From Geobacter sp. UBA5735 (GTDB lineage: Bacteria; Desulfobacterota; Desulfuromonadia; Geobacterales; Geobacteraceae): a stretch of 64,000 nucleotides of DNA. The notes beneath the pieces were generated by a model. That model was given only the letters and a program-made list of their open reading frames with translations, did not search any database and had not been told where the DNA came from. Below, piece after piece: positions 24,888 to 34,072 of the stretch (the first letter of the stretch is position 1; every line of letters begins with the position of its first letter). The DNA is taken from NCBI GenBank assembly GCA_002419385.1, contig DIFZ01000011.1, positions 6,123 through 70,122 on the forward strand, in the 5' to 3' direction. The translations under genes were made by a program, and so were the position numbers.

Positions 24888-26018
24888 ATGGCGTTGCCGG
24901 AGCTGCATCTTGAGAAAACCGGGGACGAAAGCGTCCGGATTGTCCTGAAGGGGGAGTGGAAGCTGCCAAACAGCCTCCCTTCCCCGCAGGCATTGGATGA
25001 TATGCTTTCAGCCGCTCCGGAGAGTAACCGTCTGGCTTTCGAGACGAGAGAGCTTGAAGGCTGGGACAGCGGTCTGCTGATATTTCTGCTCTCGGTCGTG
25101 GACCTCTGCAACCGCAAGAACATTGCCATCTCCAGGGACGGCTTGCCCCCCGGCGTCAACCGGCTCTTTACCCTGGCCACCGCGGTACCCGAGCGGCAGG
25201 GGGCCCGGAGGGGTGCCGTTCACGTCCCGTTTCTCGAACGGGTCGGTTCCTCAGCCATTGATTTCTGGCGGTCCCTGCTGGAAATGGTTGCCTTCATAGG
25301 TGAGACGTTCAGCTCTTTTGTCCGCCTTTTCACCGGCAGGGCACGCTTCCGGGGCTCCGATATGCTGATCATCCTCCAGGAATGCAGCGCTGACGCACTC
25401 CCAATTGTTTCCCTCATCAGCCTCCTGGTCGGACTCATCCTGGCTTTCGTCGGGGCAATACAGCTGAAGATGTTCGGTGCACAGATCTACGTCGCAGACC
25501 TGGTAGGGATCGGCATGGTGCGGGCCATGGGAGCAATCATGACCGGCATCATCCTGGCCGGCCGGACCGGGGCTTCTTTTGCCGCCAGTATCGGCACCAT
25601 GCAGGTCAACGAGGAGATCGATGCCCTGCAGACCACCGGTGTCTCTCCGATGGATTTCCTGGTTCTCCCTCGCGTACTCGCACTGTCGATCATGATGCCG
25701 CTTCTCACCATTTACGCAGACCTGATGGGAATTCTGGGCGGTCTCATTGTCGGCGTGTTCGGCCTTGACCTGAGTGTTATGGAGTATTACCAGGAAACGA
25801 AAAAAGCCATCGGACTCACCAACGTCTGGATCGGGCTGTTTTCCGGATTCGTCTACGGTGTCCTGGTGGCCATGGCCGGATGTATGCGCGGGATGCAATG
25901 CGGTCGCAGCGCTTCGGCGGTTGGGGACGCCACCACTTCTGCTGTTGTCACCAGCATCGTCAGCATCGTTGTGGCAACGGCTATCATCACGGTGCTCTGC
26001 AACATCCTGGGGATATGA
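24888..26018 (+). CDS. mlaE: MlaE-type ABC lipid transporter permease with N-terminal STAS domain
   Basis: 376 residues from the ATG at 24888 (GAAAGAGG upstream). Residues about 1-110 form a STAS-like domain (L-P-E-L-H-L-E-K, F-E-T-R-E-L-E-G-W-D-S-G-L-L-I-F-L-L). The rest is an MlaE permease with five or six membrane segments, including the family signatures G-I-I-L-A-G-R-T-G-A-S-F-A-A and M-Q-V-N-E-E-I-D-A-L and L-V-L-P-R-V-L-A-L. The fused STAS domain replaces the separate MlaB protein of E. coli. It acts in the inner membrane and moves phospholipids or other lipids between membranes with the ATPase and the MCE protein that follow. Confidence 0.9.
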   Translation: MALPELHLEKTGDESVRIVLKGEWKLPNSLPSPQALDDMLSAAPESNRLAFETRELEGWDSGLLIFLLSVVDLCNRKNIAISRDGLPPGVNRLFTLATAVPERQGARRGAVHVPFLERVGSSAIDFWRSLLEMVAFIGETFSSFVRLFTGRARFRGSDMLIILQECSADALPIVSLISLLVGLILAFVGAIQLKMFGAQIYVADLVGIGMVRAMGAIMTGIILAGRTGASFAASIGTMQVNEEIDALQTTGVSPMDFLVLPRVLALSIMMPLLTIYADLMGILGGLIVGVFGLDLSVMEYYQETKKAIGLTNVWIGLFSGFVYGVLVAMAGCMRGMQCGRSASAVGDATTSAVVTSIVSIVVATAIITVLCNILGI

Positions 26019-26021
26019 TCT

Positions 26022-26822
26022 ATGAGCACGGAACCTCACATCATCGTTGAAGGCCTGACCATGGCTTACGGCAGCTTCGTGCTGCAGCGCGACCTCACCT
26101 TTACGGTTAATCGGGGAGACGTCTTCATCATCATGGGCGGCAGCGGCTGCGGCAAGAGCACCCTGATGAGGCATCTCGTCGGGCTCAAAGAGCCGGCAAA
26201 GGGCAGGGTGCTCTATGGAACCACCAGCTTCTGGGAGGCTGAGCCAGACGAGCGTGACCGGATGTTGCGCGGCTTCGGGGTCATGTACCAGAGCGGGGCG
26301 CTGTGGAGTTCCCTGACACTGGCCGAGAACATCGCCCTGTCGCTGGAACTCTATACCGGGCTGAAAGCGGCACAGATCAGGGAAATCGCCTCACTGAAGC
26401 TGGCGCTGGTGGGACTGGCCGGATTCGAGGACTACTACCCTTCGGAGATCAGCGGCGGGATGAAGAAGCGGGCAGGGATTGCCCGGGCCATGGCGCTCGA
26501 TCCGGAGATCCTGTTCTTCGACGAGCCGTCGGCAGGTCTCGATCCGGTAAGCGCGCGACTGCTTGACGACCTGATCATCGAGCTGAAGGAGAGCCTGGGC
26601 ACCACGATCGTGGTGGTAACCCATGAGCTGGCAAGCATCTTCGCCATCGGGAACAATTCCGTCTTCATCGACCAGACGGAGAAGACCATGATCGCCACGG
26701 GACATCCCAAGAGACTGCTGGAGGAGTGCGAACATCCCACGGTCCGGAACTTCCTGACCCGTGGCGAGGCCAAGGCGGAAGCGAAGCCCGGCGAAAATCC
26801 GGCGCCCTGTTTTCTGGCATGA
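26022..26822 (+). CDS. mlaF: MlaF-type ABC transporter ATP-binding protein
   Basis: 266 residues. Walker A G-G-S-G-C-G-K-S-T (about residues 39-47), ABC signature I-S-G-G-M-K-K-R (about 143-150; the M-K-K-R form is typical of the MlaF group), Walker B I-L-F-F-D-E-P-S-A-G-L-D-P, and switch His in V-V-T-H-E-L. It starts four bases after the permease stop codon. It energises the lipid transporter on the cytoplasmic side. The C-terminal tail is enriched in Ala, Glu and Lys. Confidence 0.93.
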   Translation: MSTEPHIIVEGLTMAYGSFVLQRDLTFTVNRGDVFIIMGGSGCGKSTLMRHLVGLKEPAKGRVLYGTTSFWEAEPDERDRMLRGFGVMYQSGALWSSLTLAENIALSLELYTGLKAAQIREIASLKLALVGLAGFEDYYPSEISGGMKKRAGIARAMALDPEILFFDEPSAGLDPVSARLLDDLIIELKESLGTTIVVVTHELASIFAIGNNSVFIDQTEKTMIATGHPKRLLEECEHPTVRNFLTRGEAKAEAKPGENPAPCFLA

Positions 26823-26842
26823 GGGCATAGTACTAGTGAAGC

Positions 26843-26863
26843 TAGCCACTAGCCGCTAGCCAC
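26843..26863. repeat. Heptanucleotide tandem repeat
   Basis: TAGCCAC, TAGCCGC, TAGCCAC: three seven-base units in tandem in the 59-bp gap before the MCE gene. A short, low-complexity repeat of the kind found between genes in many genomes; no function is visible. Confidence 0.7.
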
Positions 26864-26881
26864 CATTTGAGGGGGACATCC

Positions 26882-27871
26882 ATGGCTACACCGGCAAGCA
26901 AGACACTGATCGGCGCCTTCGTACTGGGGGCGGTGGCCCTCGTTGCGATAGCCGTTGCGCTCTTCGGGTCGGGAAAATTCCTTTCCGAACGTCCACGGTT
27001 CGTGATGTATTTCCCCGGGTCGGTCAACGGCCTCGAGATCGGTTCGCCCGTGCAATTTCGCGGTGTGAAAATTGGCCAGGTGACCGAAATTTCCGCCGTG
27101 CTCGACAAGGACCTGTCCGTTGTGATCCCGGTGTACGTGGAGTATGAACCCGATAGCCTGGCCGTACCTGACGAACTGAAAAAAATGATTGAAGGTCGGC
27201 GCTACCCGTTTATCCACCGGCTGATCGCCAAGGGTCTCAAGGCCCAGCTCAGGATGAAGAGCCTGATTACCGGCCAGCTCTATGTGGCCCTGGACTTCTT
27301 CCCCGACAAACCGCTCAAGCTTGTTGGTATCGACAAGCGGACTCCCGAGATACCCACCATACCCTCCACCTCCGAAGTTCTCATGGAGACCCTGGAAAAA
27401 ATCCCCCTTGAAGAGATTGCCAATAACCTCCTCAAAGTGACCGAGGGTGTCGAGAGGATAGTAAACTCCCCGGAAATGAAGGGGAGCATGAAAAACCTTG
27501 ATGCGAGCCTCCAGCAACTGGCTGTGCTCATACGAGATATCGATGTGGAAGTGAAGCCTACCTTGACTGCCGCCCGCAACACATTTGTCCAGGCCGGGAA
27601 GACCTTGGCTTTCAACGATGGGAAGCCCGGAGAGGTGGCCGAGAATCTCAACAACACACTGAAAAAGGCCGACGCCACCCTGGAAGAGATGAGGCTTGCC
27701 ATCACCACCTACGAAAAGCTCGCCGACCGGAACATGAACCTCGGCTACGACGCGGGCAAGACTCTGCAGGAAATCCAAGGGGCGGCACAGTCGATCCGTT
27801 CGCTCACCGATTACCTGGAACGCCATCCTGAAGCCCTCCTGAAGGGTAAGCAGCCGGCGAAGGGGGAATAA
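26882..27871 (+). CDS. mlaD: MlaD-type MCE-domain protein
   Basis: 329 residues from the ATG at 26882, preceded by GAGGGGGA. One N-terminal membrane anchor (residues about 8-30) is followed by an MCE domain beginning F-P-G-S-V-N-G-L-E-I-G-S-P-V-Q-F-R-G-V-K-I-G-Q-V, the classical signature. There is a Y-P-F-I-H-R-L-I-A-K-G-L-K-A-Q-L segment near residue 110, and after about residue 150 a long amphipathic helical region. Single-MCE proteins form hexameric rings that carry lipids through the periplasm; the long helical tail is like those that build a tube or bridge. It pairs with the permease and ATPase upstream and the PqiC-like lipoprotein downstream. Confidence 0.9.
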   Translation: MATPASKTLIGAFVLGAVALVAIAVALFGSGKFLSERPRFVMYFPGSVNGLEIGSPVQFRGVKIGQVTEISAVLDKDLSVVIPVYVEYEPDSLAVPDELKKMIEGRRYPFIHRLIAKGLKAQLRMKSLITGQLYVALDFFPDKPLKLVGIDKRTPEIPTIPSTSEVLMETLEKIPLEEIANNLLKVTEGVERIVNSPEMKGSMKNLDASLQQLAVLIRDIDVEVKPTLTAARNTFVQAGKTLAFNDGKPGEVAENLNNTLKKADATLEEMRLAITTYEKLADRNMNLGYDAGKTLQEIQGAAQSIRSLTDYLERHPEALLKGKQPAKGE

Positions 27872-27872
27872 C

Positions 27873-28520
27873 ATGAACAGGAGAAACCGCATCGTCTGTC
27901 TGTTTGGTGCCGTCGCAATGAGTATCGTGCTTGGCGGCTGTTTCGGGACCAGCCCCAGTTCCCGCTTCTACACCCTTACCCCGAACGAAAGCCGCGGTGT
28001 TTCTGCCGCTGAAGGTGTGGAGGTGATTGTGAGGGTCGGCCCGGTCAGCATCCCGTCATATCTCGACCGGCGGCAGATTGTAACCCGCAACGGTCGAAAT
28101 CAGATTGAAATTGCCGAATACCAACGCTGGGGGGGACCCTTCGATGATGAGATCACCCGGCTTCTGGTGAACAATCTCTCCGGGAGTCTGGCAACCAGGG
28201 GCATTTCCGTGATGCCGTGGAGGTCCGTCACCATGGCTGATGTCGCGACAATATATCGCATCCCGGTCAACATTGACCGGTTTGACGGTGTGACCGGCGA
28301 GAGCGTTGTGCTGAGCGCTTTGTGGGCAGTAATCTCGATAAAGGATAAGCAGGAAAATGTGCTTGTTGCACGGCAGTCAATGATCAGCGAAGCGGTGGAC
28401 GGGAAGGGCTACGATGCCCTGGTGGCGGCGATGGGACGAGCGGTGGAAAGGCTCGGGAATGAAATTGCCGAAAGTTTCACTTCATTGGATGAGCAGAAAA
28501 AAACTATTCCCGAACGGTAA
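27873..28520 (+). CDS. PqiC-like transport-associated lipoprotein
   Basis: 215 residues. Type II signal peptide with lipobox L-G-G-C (Cys 23). The mature start S-S-R-F-Y-T-L is the hallmark of the PqiC/ABC-type transport auxiliary lipoprotein family, followed by V-R-V-G-P-V-S-I-P-S-Y-L-D-R-R-Q-I-V-T-R and N-Q-I-E-I-A-E-Y-Q-R-W-G-G-P-F-D. Such lipoproteins sit on the inner face of the outer membrane and bind MCE proteins. It begins two bases after the MCE gene stop and completes the transporter. Confidence 0.87.
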   Translation: MNRRNRIVCLFGAVAMSIVLGGCFGTSPSSRFYTLTPNESRGVSAAEGVEVIVRVGPVSIPSYLDRRQIVTRNGRNQIEIAEYQRWGGPFDDEITRLLVNNLSGSLATRGISVMPWRSVTMADVATIYRIPVNIDRFDGVTGESVVLSALWAVISIKDKQENVLVARQSMISEAVDGKGYDALVAAMGRAVERLGNEIAESFTSLDEQKKTIPER

Positions 28521-28586
28521 ACGGCTGGCGGTTGGCGCAAGCGAGAAGAGCAGAAAGATGCAGATGACCTCAAGGGTGCCGAGTGT

Positions 28587-31118
28587 ATGGGAATTTTATC
28601 CGGAAAACAGCAAAATCTCGATCAATGCACATCATGGCTGCTGGATATGGTGGTGGTCGCGGTTTTACTTGTAACCGTCGTAACAGGATCGGCGGCGGAA
28701 GCGAAGATCCCTGTTTTCGACAATGTCAGCAGCTCGAATGCACCTGCCGGTATTCCTCTTACAGAAGTGGCTCTTCGGGCGTTTGAGGTTTCAGCTTTTC
28801 TCCAAAGCCATGTGGGCACATCGGCCGGCACTGTTGAAATCGAAACGATACGACGATCCCTGCCCCGTTTCAGCAGCGAAATCGGCAACCAGTCCCGGCA
28901 AACGATGCTGATACTTCGGGGAGACTCCTCCCTGTCGGGTCTCCAGTCCCAGCAGCAGCTGTGGCAACAGAAACAGGCGCATGCTGCGACCTGGCTGACG
29001 GCGCTTACGACAAGGGCCAAGCAGCTTGACGAATCCTTGGACAAGCTGACGGGACTGCACCAGACCTGGGCCTTGACTCTGGAGGCAGGCCGGACTTCGG
29101 ATGCGCCCCCGGAGCTTCTGAAGCAGATTGAAAGGACACTGGCGATGATTGCCTCTGCTCGCGCCCCTCTGCAGGAGCAGTGGACAGCCGTCCTGGATAT
29201 GCAAAGCAGAATTGCCGGTGATGCGGCGGTATGCGGAAATGTACTGGAAGAGATCGCCCGTGCCCGGCAGAGTGTTGTCAAGGGTGCTTTCCAACCTGAC
29301 CATCCCCCGATATGGAGAAGCTGGCAATGGGTGCAGGTGCGAGAAGACTTGCCGTCCTATTCCCGTGATGTCGGCATTACCTTCATCACTGAGATCAAGC
29401 TGTACGTGAGCAATTTTTCGAGTTTGATTGTCGTGGCAGGACTGTTTGCGGTGGTTCTGTCCCTGGTCTTTTTTGCACGCCGGCACATACGTCAATCGAA
29501 ACAGGCCGGCAAAAGCCGGGTGTTTGCTTCAGAAATATTCGAACACCCCTACTGTGCGTCGCTGACCGTAGTGCTGCTTGCGCTCACTTCACCATTTTTG
29601 CACCTGCCGGCTGTTTGCAAGATGATTCTCCAGGCAGTGTCCATAGTGCCGATGATCCTTCTTCTCAGGTCATCGATTGAAACTCGGATGATTCGCTGGC
29701 TCTGTGTGCTTGGGGTGCTTTTTGCCATGGATACGGTGCGGCAGCTGTTTTCCGGCCTGATGCCGGTAGGGCAGGCGTTGCTCGTGTTCGAATCCATTAT
29801 CGCCATCTCGGTTCTTGGTTTGATGATGACCCGGAAAGGATTGGGCTGGTCCCCCATGACAGAATTCTCCGCGGTGAGGCTTGATCTGGCCCGGTTGATC
29901 ACATCCCTGCTCCTGTTTCATTTCACCGTCAGTCTGCTGGCGGCCGTAACCGGCTTTATGACTTTGGCCCGGCTGCTGACACCGAGTGTCCTGGTCGGCG
30001 GCTATCTGGGACTTGCATTGTATGCAGTGGTCCGGCTTACAAGCGCCATGAGCGTTTTTTTTCTTGACCTTTGGCCGTTGCGGAATCTCCGCATTGTTCA
30101 GAATCGGCGGGAATTTCTTGAGAGGCGCCTCTATCTCATTCTGATATGGGGCGCCGTTTTTGGCTGGATCTCTCGTTTTCTCCACTACATGGGGTTGCTG
30201 GAGCCTTCGGTTTCCTTTGCGAAGTATGCTCTCCGCGCCAAGTTCGAGCGGGGCGCTATCGCGTTTTCTCTGGGAGACATACTCGCCTTTGCCCTTACTT
30301 TGTGGATAGCATACCTGCTCTCGTCATTTCTCCGTTTCGTCTTGAGGGATGAGATTTATCCCCGCCTGAAGGTTGCAACCGGGCGCTCATATGCCGCATC
30401 AAGCCTGCTCCACTATTTTATCCTTACAATCGGTTTCCTGGTCGGAATCGGACTGATGGGAATCGACCTCACCAAGGTCACCGTACTGGCCGGAGCATTG
30501 GGTGTCGGCATCGGTTTCGGATTGCAGGGCGTGGTGAACAATTTCGTTTCCGGCCTGATCCTGCTTTTCGAACGACCGGTCAGTGCCGGCGATAACATCG
30601 AGTTCAGCGGCCTCCTCGGAGAGGTGCGCAGGATAGGTATGCGCTCCAGTACCGTTAGAACCTATCAAGGGGCCGACATTATCGTTCCCAATTCCCTGCT
30701 CATCAATGAGAAGGTTACCAATTGGACGCTCAGCGACAAGAAACGGCGTATTGATCTGCCGGTGGGCGTGAACTATGGCGCCGAACCCAATGAAGTCATG
30801 GGTCTGCTGGAAGAACTGGCGCAATCGCATGCCGATATTCTGAGAAATCCACCGCCGCAATGCCTTTTCCTTGGCTATGGGGATAGTTCGATCAATTTCG
30901 AGCTGCGGGCATGGACCGACAAGTTTAACGACTGGCCACGTGTCAAGAGCGAGTTGGTGGTCGCGATCTATCATGCCGTGAACAAAGCGGGTATGTCCTT
31001 TCCCTTTCCCCGGCGTGATGTTCATCTGGTGCATGATTACCGGACGGCACCCGACAGTGCTGCTCCAGGACCGATTGATAAGCAAGGGGGGGGCGCTGTG
31101 TCAGAAAAGCAGCTGTGA
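28587..31118 (+). CDS. MscS-family mechanosensitive channel with large N-terminal part
   Basis: 843 residues. After a hydrophobic start there is a periplasmic region of about 240 residues with helical, Gln-rich stretches (L-Q-S-Q-Q-Q-L-W-Q-Q-K-Q). It is followed by about ten membrane segments, the last ones in the MscS pore (V-L-A-G-A-L-G-V-G-I-G-F-G-L-Q-G-V-V-N-N-F, from about residue 632), and the cytoplasmic MscS domain (I-L-L-F-E-R-P-V-S-A-G-D-N-I-E-F). This size resembles MscK/YnaI-type channels. It opens under membrane tension to release solutes. It lies after the lipid transport operon; transcription may continue from it, the gap being 66 bp. Confidence 0.9.
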   Translation: MGILSGKQQNLDQCTSWLLDMVVVAVLLVTVVTGSAAEAKIPVFDNVSSSNAPAGIPLTEVALRAFEVSAFLQSHVGTSAGTVEIETIRRSLPRFSSEIGNQSRQTMLILRGDSSLSGLQSQQQLWQQKQAHAATWLTALTTRAKQLDESLDKLTGLHQTWALTLEAGRTSDAPPELLKQIERTLAMIASARAPLQEQWTAVLDMQSRIAGDAAVCGNVLEEIARARQSVVKGAFQPDHPPIWRSWQWVQVREDLPSYSRDVGITFITEIKLYVSNFSSLIVVAGLFAVVLSLVFFARRHIRQSKQAGKSRVFASEIFEHPYCASLTVVLLALTSPFLHLPAVCKMILQAVSIVPMILLLRSSIETRMIRWLCVLGVLFAMDTVRQLFSGLMPVGQALLVFESIIAISVLGLMMTRKGLGWSPMTEFSAVRLDLARLITSLLLFHFTVSLLAAVTGFMTLARLLTPSVLVGGYLGLALYAVVRLTSAMSVFFLDLWPLRNLRIVQNRREFLERRLYLILIWGAVFGWISRFLHYMGLLEPSVSFAKYALRAKFERGAIAFSLGDILAFALTLWIAYLLSSFLRFVLRDEIYPRLKVATGRSYAASSLLHYFILTIGFLVGIGLMGIDLTKVTVLAGALGVGIGFGLQGVVNNFVSGLILLFERPVSAGDNIEFSGLLGEVRRIGMRSSTVRTYQGADIIVPNSLLINEKVTNWTLSDKKRRIDLPVGVNYGAEPNEVMGLLEELAQSHADILRNPPPQCLFLGYGDSSINFELRAWTDKFNDWPRVKSELVVAIYHAVNKAGMSFPFPRRDVHLVHDYRTAPDSAAPGPIDKQGGGAVSEKQL

Positions 31119-31215
31119 ACGGGCCTGAGTTTTTTCCCGGGTCAACGGTGAATTTAAAGAGCAAATTGCGACGGGAGTGTTGCTCCGGTACAATGGTATC
31201 TCATGGGGTGAGACT

Positions 31216-31668
31216 ATGAACAAGCCTATCATGTCAATTCTGGCCGTCGTCTTTCTGCTGGTTGGTTGCGCAAGCATGCAGGAGCTTTCCAATGACGTGA
31301 TGCAGCAAAGAAAATCAGAGACTGCAGGTGTGACGAGATTCTACCCGATCCCTGCCGATCAGGCATGGGAGATTAGCCGGGCCGTTTTTTGCTGGGAAAA
31401 GGTCGATGGCGTGGAGGAGCATCGCGAAGAGAATTACCTGATTACCAGTACGGGAATGAAAATGGTGGCATTTGGCTCTGTAATGGGAGTCTGGATCGAA
31501 CCGGTTGATTCTGCCGGCACAAAGATCACGGTGCTGACTAAGCGCAGGGTTGCCAAAGATACCTTCACGAAACTGAATGATACGACTTTTTTTGAGAGAT
31601 TCGAACAGGGTCTCAAAATTGTACAAGAAGGTGGGAAGTTACCGGTTGTACCACCAGAAAAACAATAA
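31216..31668 (+). CDS. Small lipoprotein, unknown function
   Basis: 150 residues from the ATG at 31216; the in-frame start at 31177 lacks a ribosome-binding site and has no signal. Type II signal with lipobox L-V-G-C (Cys 18). The mature protein has a beta-rich pattern: T-R-F-Y-P-I-P-A-D-Q-A-W-E-I-S-R, W-E-K-V-D-G-V-E-E-H, Y-L-I-T-S-T-G, W-I-E-P-V-D-S-A-G-T-K-I-T-V-L-T-K-R. This resembles small YceI- or DUF3568-like lipoproteins, but I am not certain of the family. It stands between the mechanosensitive channel and a SpoIIAA-like protein. Confidence 0.6.
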   Translation: MNKPIMSILAVVFLLVGCASMQELSNDVMQQRKSETAGVTRFYPIPADQAWEISRAVFCWEKVDGVEEHREENYLITSTGMKMVAFGSVMGVWIEPVDSAGTKITVLTKRRVAKDTFTKLNDTTFFERFEQGLKIVQEGGKLPVVPPEKQ

Positions 31669-31701
31669 TCCGGCGGAGAATGCACGGAGAAAGGAGCAGT
31701 G

Positions 31702-32061
31702 ATGGGGGCAACTATTGAACAGGAAAAAAGCGGTATCTGGGTAATGAGAGTTTCCGGGGCCTTGCGAAAAGAAGAGTTGGATGCTGTCCAGGCTTCCTGT
31801 TGTAAGGTCTTGGGTCCTGATGAAAACGCCCGGGTACTGGTAGTGATAGAGGACGATTTTTGCGGCTGGGTGGGGACGGAAGTCTGGAATGACATGACGT
31901 TTTTTATGCAGCATGGCGACAGGATCGAAAAAATTGCCCTGGTCGGCAATCCCAAATGGGAAGAGCGGATGCTGATGTTTAGCGGCGCAGGCTTGCGCCG
32001 TGCCCCGGTCAGGTATTTTACCCCGGAGCAGCTTGCCGCAGCTCGAGACTGGGTACGCTGA
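31702..32061 (+). CDS. SpoIIAA-like (STAS superfamily) protein
   Basis: 119 residues from the ATG at 31702 (AAAGGAG upstream). The pattern I-W-V-M-R-V-S-G-A-L-R-K-E-E-L-D, then V-L-V-V-I-E-D-D-F-C-G-W and R-I-E-K-I-A-L-V-G-N-P-K-W-E matches the SpoIIAA-like family (STAS/SEC14-like fold). It ends Y-F-T-P-E-Q-L-A-A-A-R-D-W-V, as usual for that family. These small cytoplasmic proteins are thought to bind lipids or regulators; the exact role is not known. It precedes the hydrogenase operon by 115 bp. Confidence 0.8.
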   Translation: MGATIEQEKSGIWVMRVSGALRKEELDAVQASCCKVLGPDENARVLVVIEDDFCGWVGTEVWNDMTFFMQHGDRIEKIALVGNPKWEERMLMFSGAGLRRAPVRYFTPEQLAAARDWVR

Positions 32062-32134
32062 AAAAGAACAGACAGCAGTTTGTCATCCTGAGACTTTGCG
32101 ACGGCTTCTGAACAAGGAGAAACACTGTACGTGA

Positions 32135-32150
32135 TGGTTGGATGCTGGCT
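32135..32150 (+). promoter_or_regulatory. Possible sigma54 promoter of the ech operon
   Basis: TGGTTGGATGCTGGCT has GG and GC separated by exactly 10 bp, as required for -24/-12 elements, and eight of the twelve specified consensus positions fit. Transcription would start near 32161, 16 bases before the first ech codon, leaving a short leader that contains the GGGGGAGG ribosome-binding site. No paired palindrome is seen upstream. Confidence 0.35.
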
Positions 32151-32176
32151 ATAAACCGTAAGGGGGAGGTCGCACG

Positions 32177-34072
32177 ATGAGCGTATTGATTTTCCTGATA
32201 GTGTTTCCCTTGGTTATTTCTCTTCTTGCCTTAGTGTTGCCGCGTGGATTTCACATACGGAAAACCATCGGCACGGCCGCTAATGTAGTCCTATGCGCGG
32301 TGCCGATTTATCTGCTTGTTGCAAACCTGGACCAGGGGCCTTCTTATTTCCGACTGGAATCAGGCTTCGTCGATATCCTCATATTTCTCCTTGAAGTCCT
32401 GATTGCCGGCTACCTGATCTATCTTTCCGTCAGGGCGAAAAGGTACCTTCCCGTTGTTCTGGTGCTGATCCAGATGAGCATGATGATCGGTTTCGAGTTT
32501 GCCTACGGCCATTCGATCCAGGTCGAACACGCCCTGTTCATGGACAAGTTCTCCATCATCATGGCATTGATCGTCGGCATCATCGGCAGCGCCATCTGTC
32601 TCTACGGGTTCGGCTACATGCCGGAATACCACGAACATCACCCGGAAGTGAAAGATCGGCGCAACTATTTCGGATTCCTCATGTACCTCTTCCTGTCAGC
32701 CATGTTCGGCATCATCTTTTCAAACAATCTCTTGTGGCTGTTTTTCTTCTGGGAAGTAACGACCCTCTGTTCATTTCTGCTGATCGGCTACCGGGACGAC
32801 AAGGCCTCACAGGACAGCGCCTTCAGGGCCCTGAACATGAACCTGATCGGCGGGGTCGTGTTCGCGTTCGGCATCGTCTACCTGTTTGTAACTACCCAGA
32901 CGATGGAACTGGACAAGCTGCTTCTGCTCGACCAGGGAACGGTTCTGCTCCCGGCGGTCTGTTTTGCCTTTGCCGGATTGGCGAAGTCGGCGCAATTTCC
33001 GTTCTCGTCATGGCTGACCGGCGCCATGGTGGCTCCCACCCCGGTGTCGGCCCTGCTCCATTCCAGCACCATGGTTAAGGCCGGGGTCTATCTCATCCTG
33101 AGGGTCTCACCGGTGATGGATAATACCGTGGCGGCCCAGATGCTGACCCTCATCGGAGGGGTGAGCTTTCTTGTTACCGCGCTGATCGCCATCTCCCAGA
33201 GCAACGCCAAAAAGGTCCTGGCCTATTCGACCATCTCCAACCTCGGCCTGATTGTCGCCTGCGCGGGTGTCAACACCCCTGCGGCGGTGTGGTCTGCGCT
33301 GCTGCTGATAATCTTCCATGCGGTTGCGAAGTCGCTCCTGTTCCTCTGCGTGGGAATTATCGAGTACAAGCTGGGGAGCCGCGATATCGAGGACATGGAT
33401 TTTCTCATCATGCGATTGCCCAAGCTCACGGCGGTCATGATGATCGGTATGGCCGGAATGTTCCTGGCACCGTTCGGGATGATAATCAGCAAGTTCGTGA
33501 CGCTCAAAGCGTTTATCGACGGCAACCCGGCCATGGCAATCATTCTGGCCTACGGAAGTGCCGCCACGATCTTTTTCTGGACCAAGTGGATGGGGAAGAT
33601 CATTTCCATCAGGCACGGGGAAGCCGAGGTCGTGGAACATACGGTAAGCACCTGGGAGTGGATCACGCTGGGAATTCTGGCAGTCGCCACCGTAGCGGTG
33701 TGTCTTGCATTTCCGTTTATCTCCATCCACGTCATCGATCCCTACATTATGGAATTGTTCAACACGGCTCCTGTTATCGACATGTTTAACGTGCTGGTCG
33801 TTTTCGCCATCATGTTCAGCCTGCTGATCATTCTGCCCCTTGGTCTCTTCTATTACGCCTTCATCAACAAGCATTACAAGCGGGTCGGCACCTATCTGGG
33901 CGGCGCAAATGTCAGCAATATCACCTTTGAAGGGGCGATGGATTCCACGCAGCCCATCCAACTCAAAAACTACTACCTGGAAAAATACTTCGGAGAGGAA
34001 CGGTTGTTCTATGTCGGGGTTTTTGTCTCTCTAACACTGATTTTCATTATGTTCGGGGTGGCTGCCATATGA
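32177..34072 (+). CDS. echA: Ech hydrogenase subunit A (NuoL/antiporter-like membrane subunit)
   Basis: 631 residues with about 16 membrane segments. It is an antiporter-like subunit related to NuoL, HyfB and EchA. Seen are the conserved W-E-V-T-T-L-C-S (Glu in a membrane helix), the H/K-lined helix A-K-S-A-Q-F-P-F-S-S-W-L-T-G-A-M-V-A-P-T-P-V-S-A-L-L-H, and S-N-A-K-K-V-L-A-Y-S. It conducts ions during H2 evolution from reduced ferredoxin. Its stop overlaps the start of the next subunit (ATGA). It is the first gene of a six-gene unit in the order known for echABCDEF. A good ribosome-binding site (GGGGGAGG) precedes it. Confidence 0.9.
   Translation: MSVLIFLIVFPLVISLLALVLPRGFHIRKTIGTAANVVLCAVPIYLLVANLDQGPSYFRLESGFVDILIFLLEVLIAGYLIYLSVRAKRYLPVVLVLIQMSMMIGFEFAYGHSIQVEHALFMDKFSIIMALIVGIIGSAICLYGFGYMPEYHEHHPEVKDRRNYFGFLMYLFLSAMFGIIFSNNLLWLFFFWEVTTLCSFLLIGYRDDKASQDSAFRALNMNLIGGVVFAFGIVYLFVTTQTMELDKLLLLDQGTVLLPAVCFAFAGLAKSAQFPFSSWLTGAMVAPTPVSALLHSSTMVKAGVYLILRVSPVMDNTVAAQMLTLIGGVSFLVTALIAISQSNAKKVLAYSTISNLGLIVACAGVNTPAAVWSALLLIIFHAVAKSLLFLCVGIIEYKLGSRDIEDMDFLIMRLPKLTAVMMIGMAGMFLAPFGMIISKFVTLKAFIDGNPAMAIILAYGSAATIFFWTKWMGKIISIRHGEAEVVEHTVSTWEWITLGILAVATVAVCLAFPFISIHVIDPYIMELFNTAPVIDMFNVLVVFAIMFSLLIILPLGLFYYAFINKHYKRVGTYLGGANVSNITFEGAMDSTQPIQLKNYYLEKYFGEERLFYVGVFVSLTLIFIMFGVAAI

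Noticed and set aside
20265..33390. Single CGATAT or GATATCTCG words inside genes, for example near 20265 and 33385
   Set aside because: They lie in coding DNA, are not paired at 19 bp and are expected by chance.
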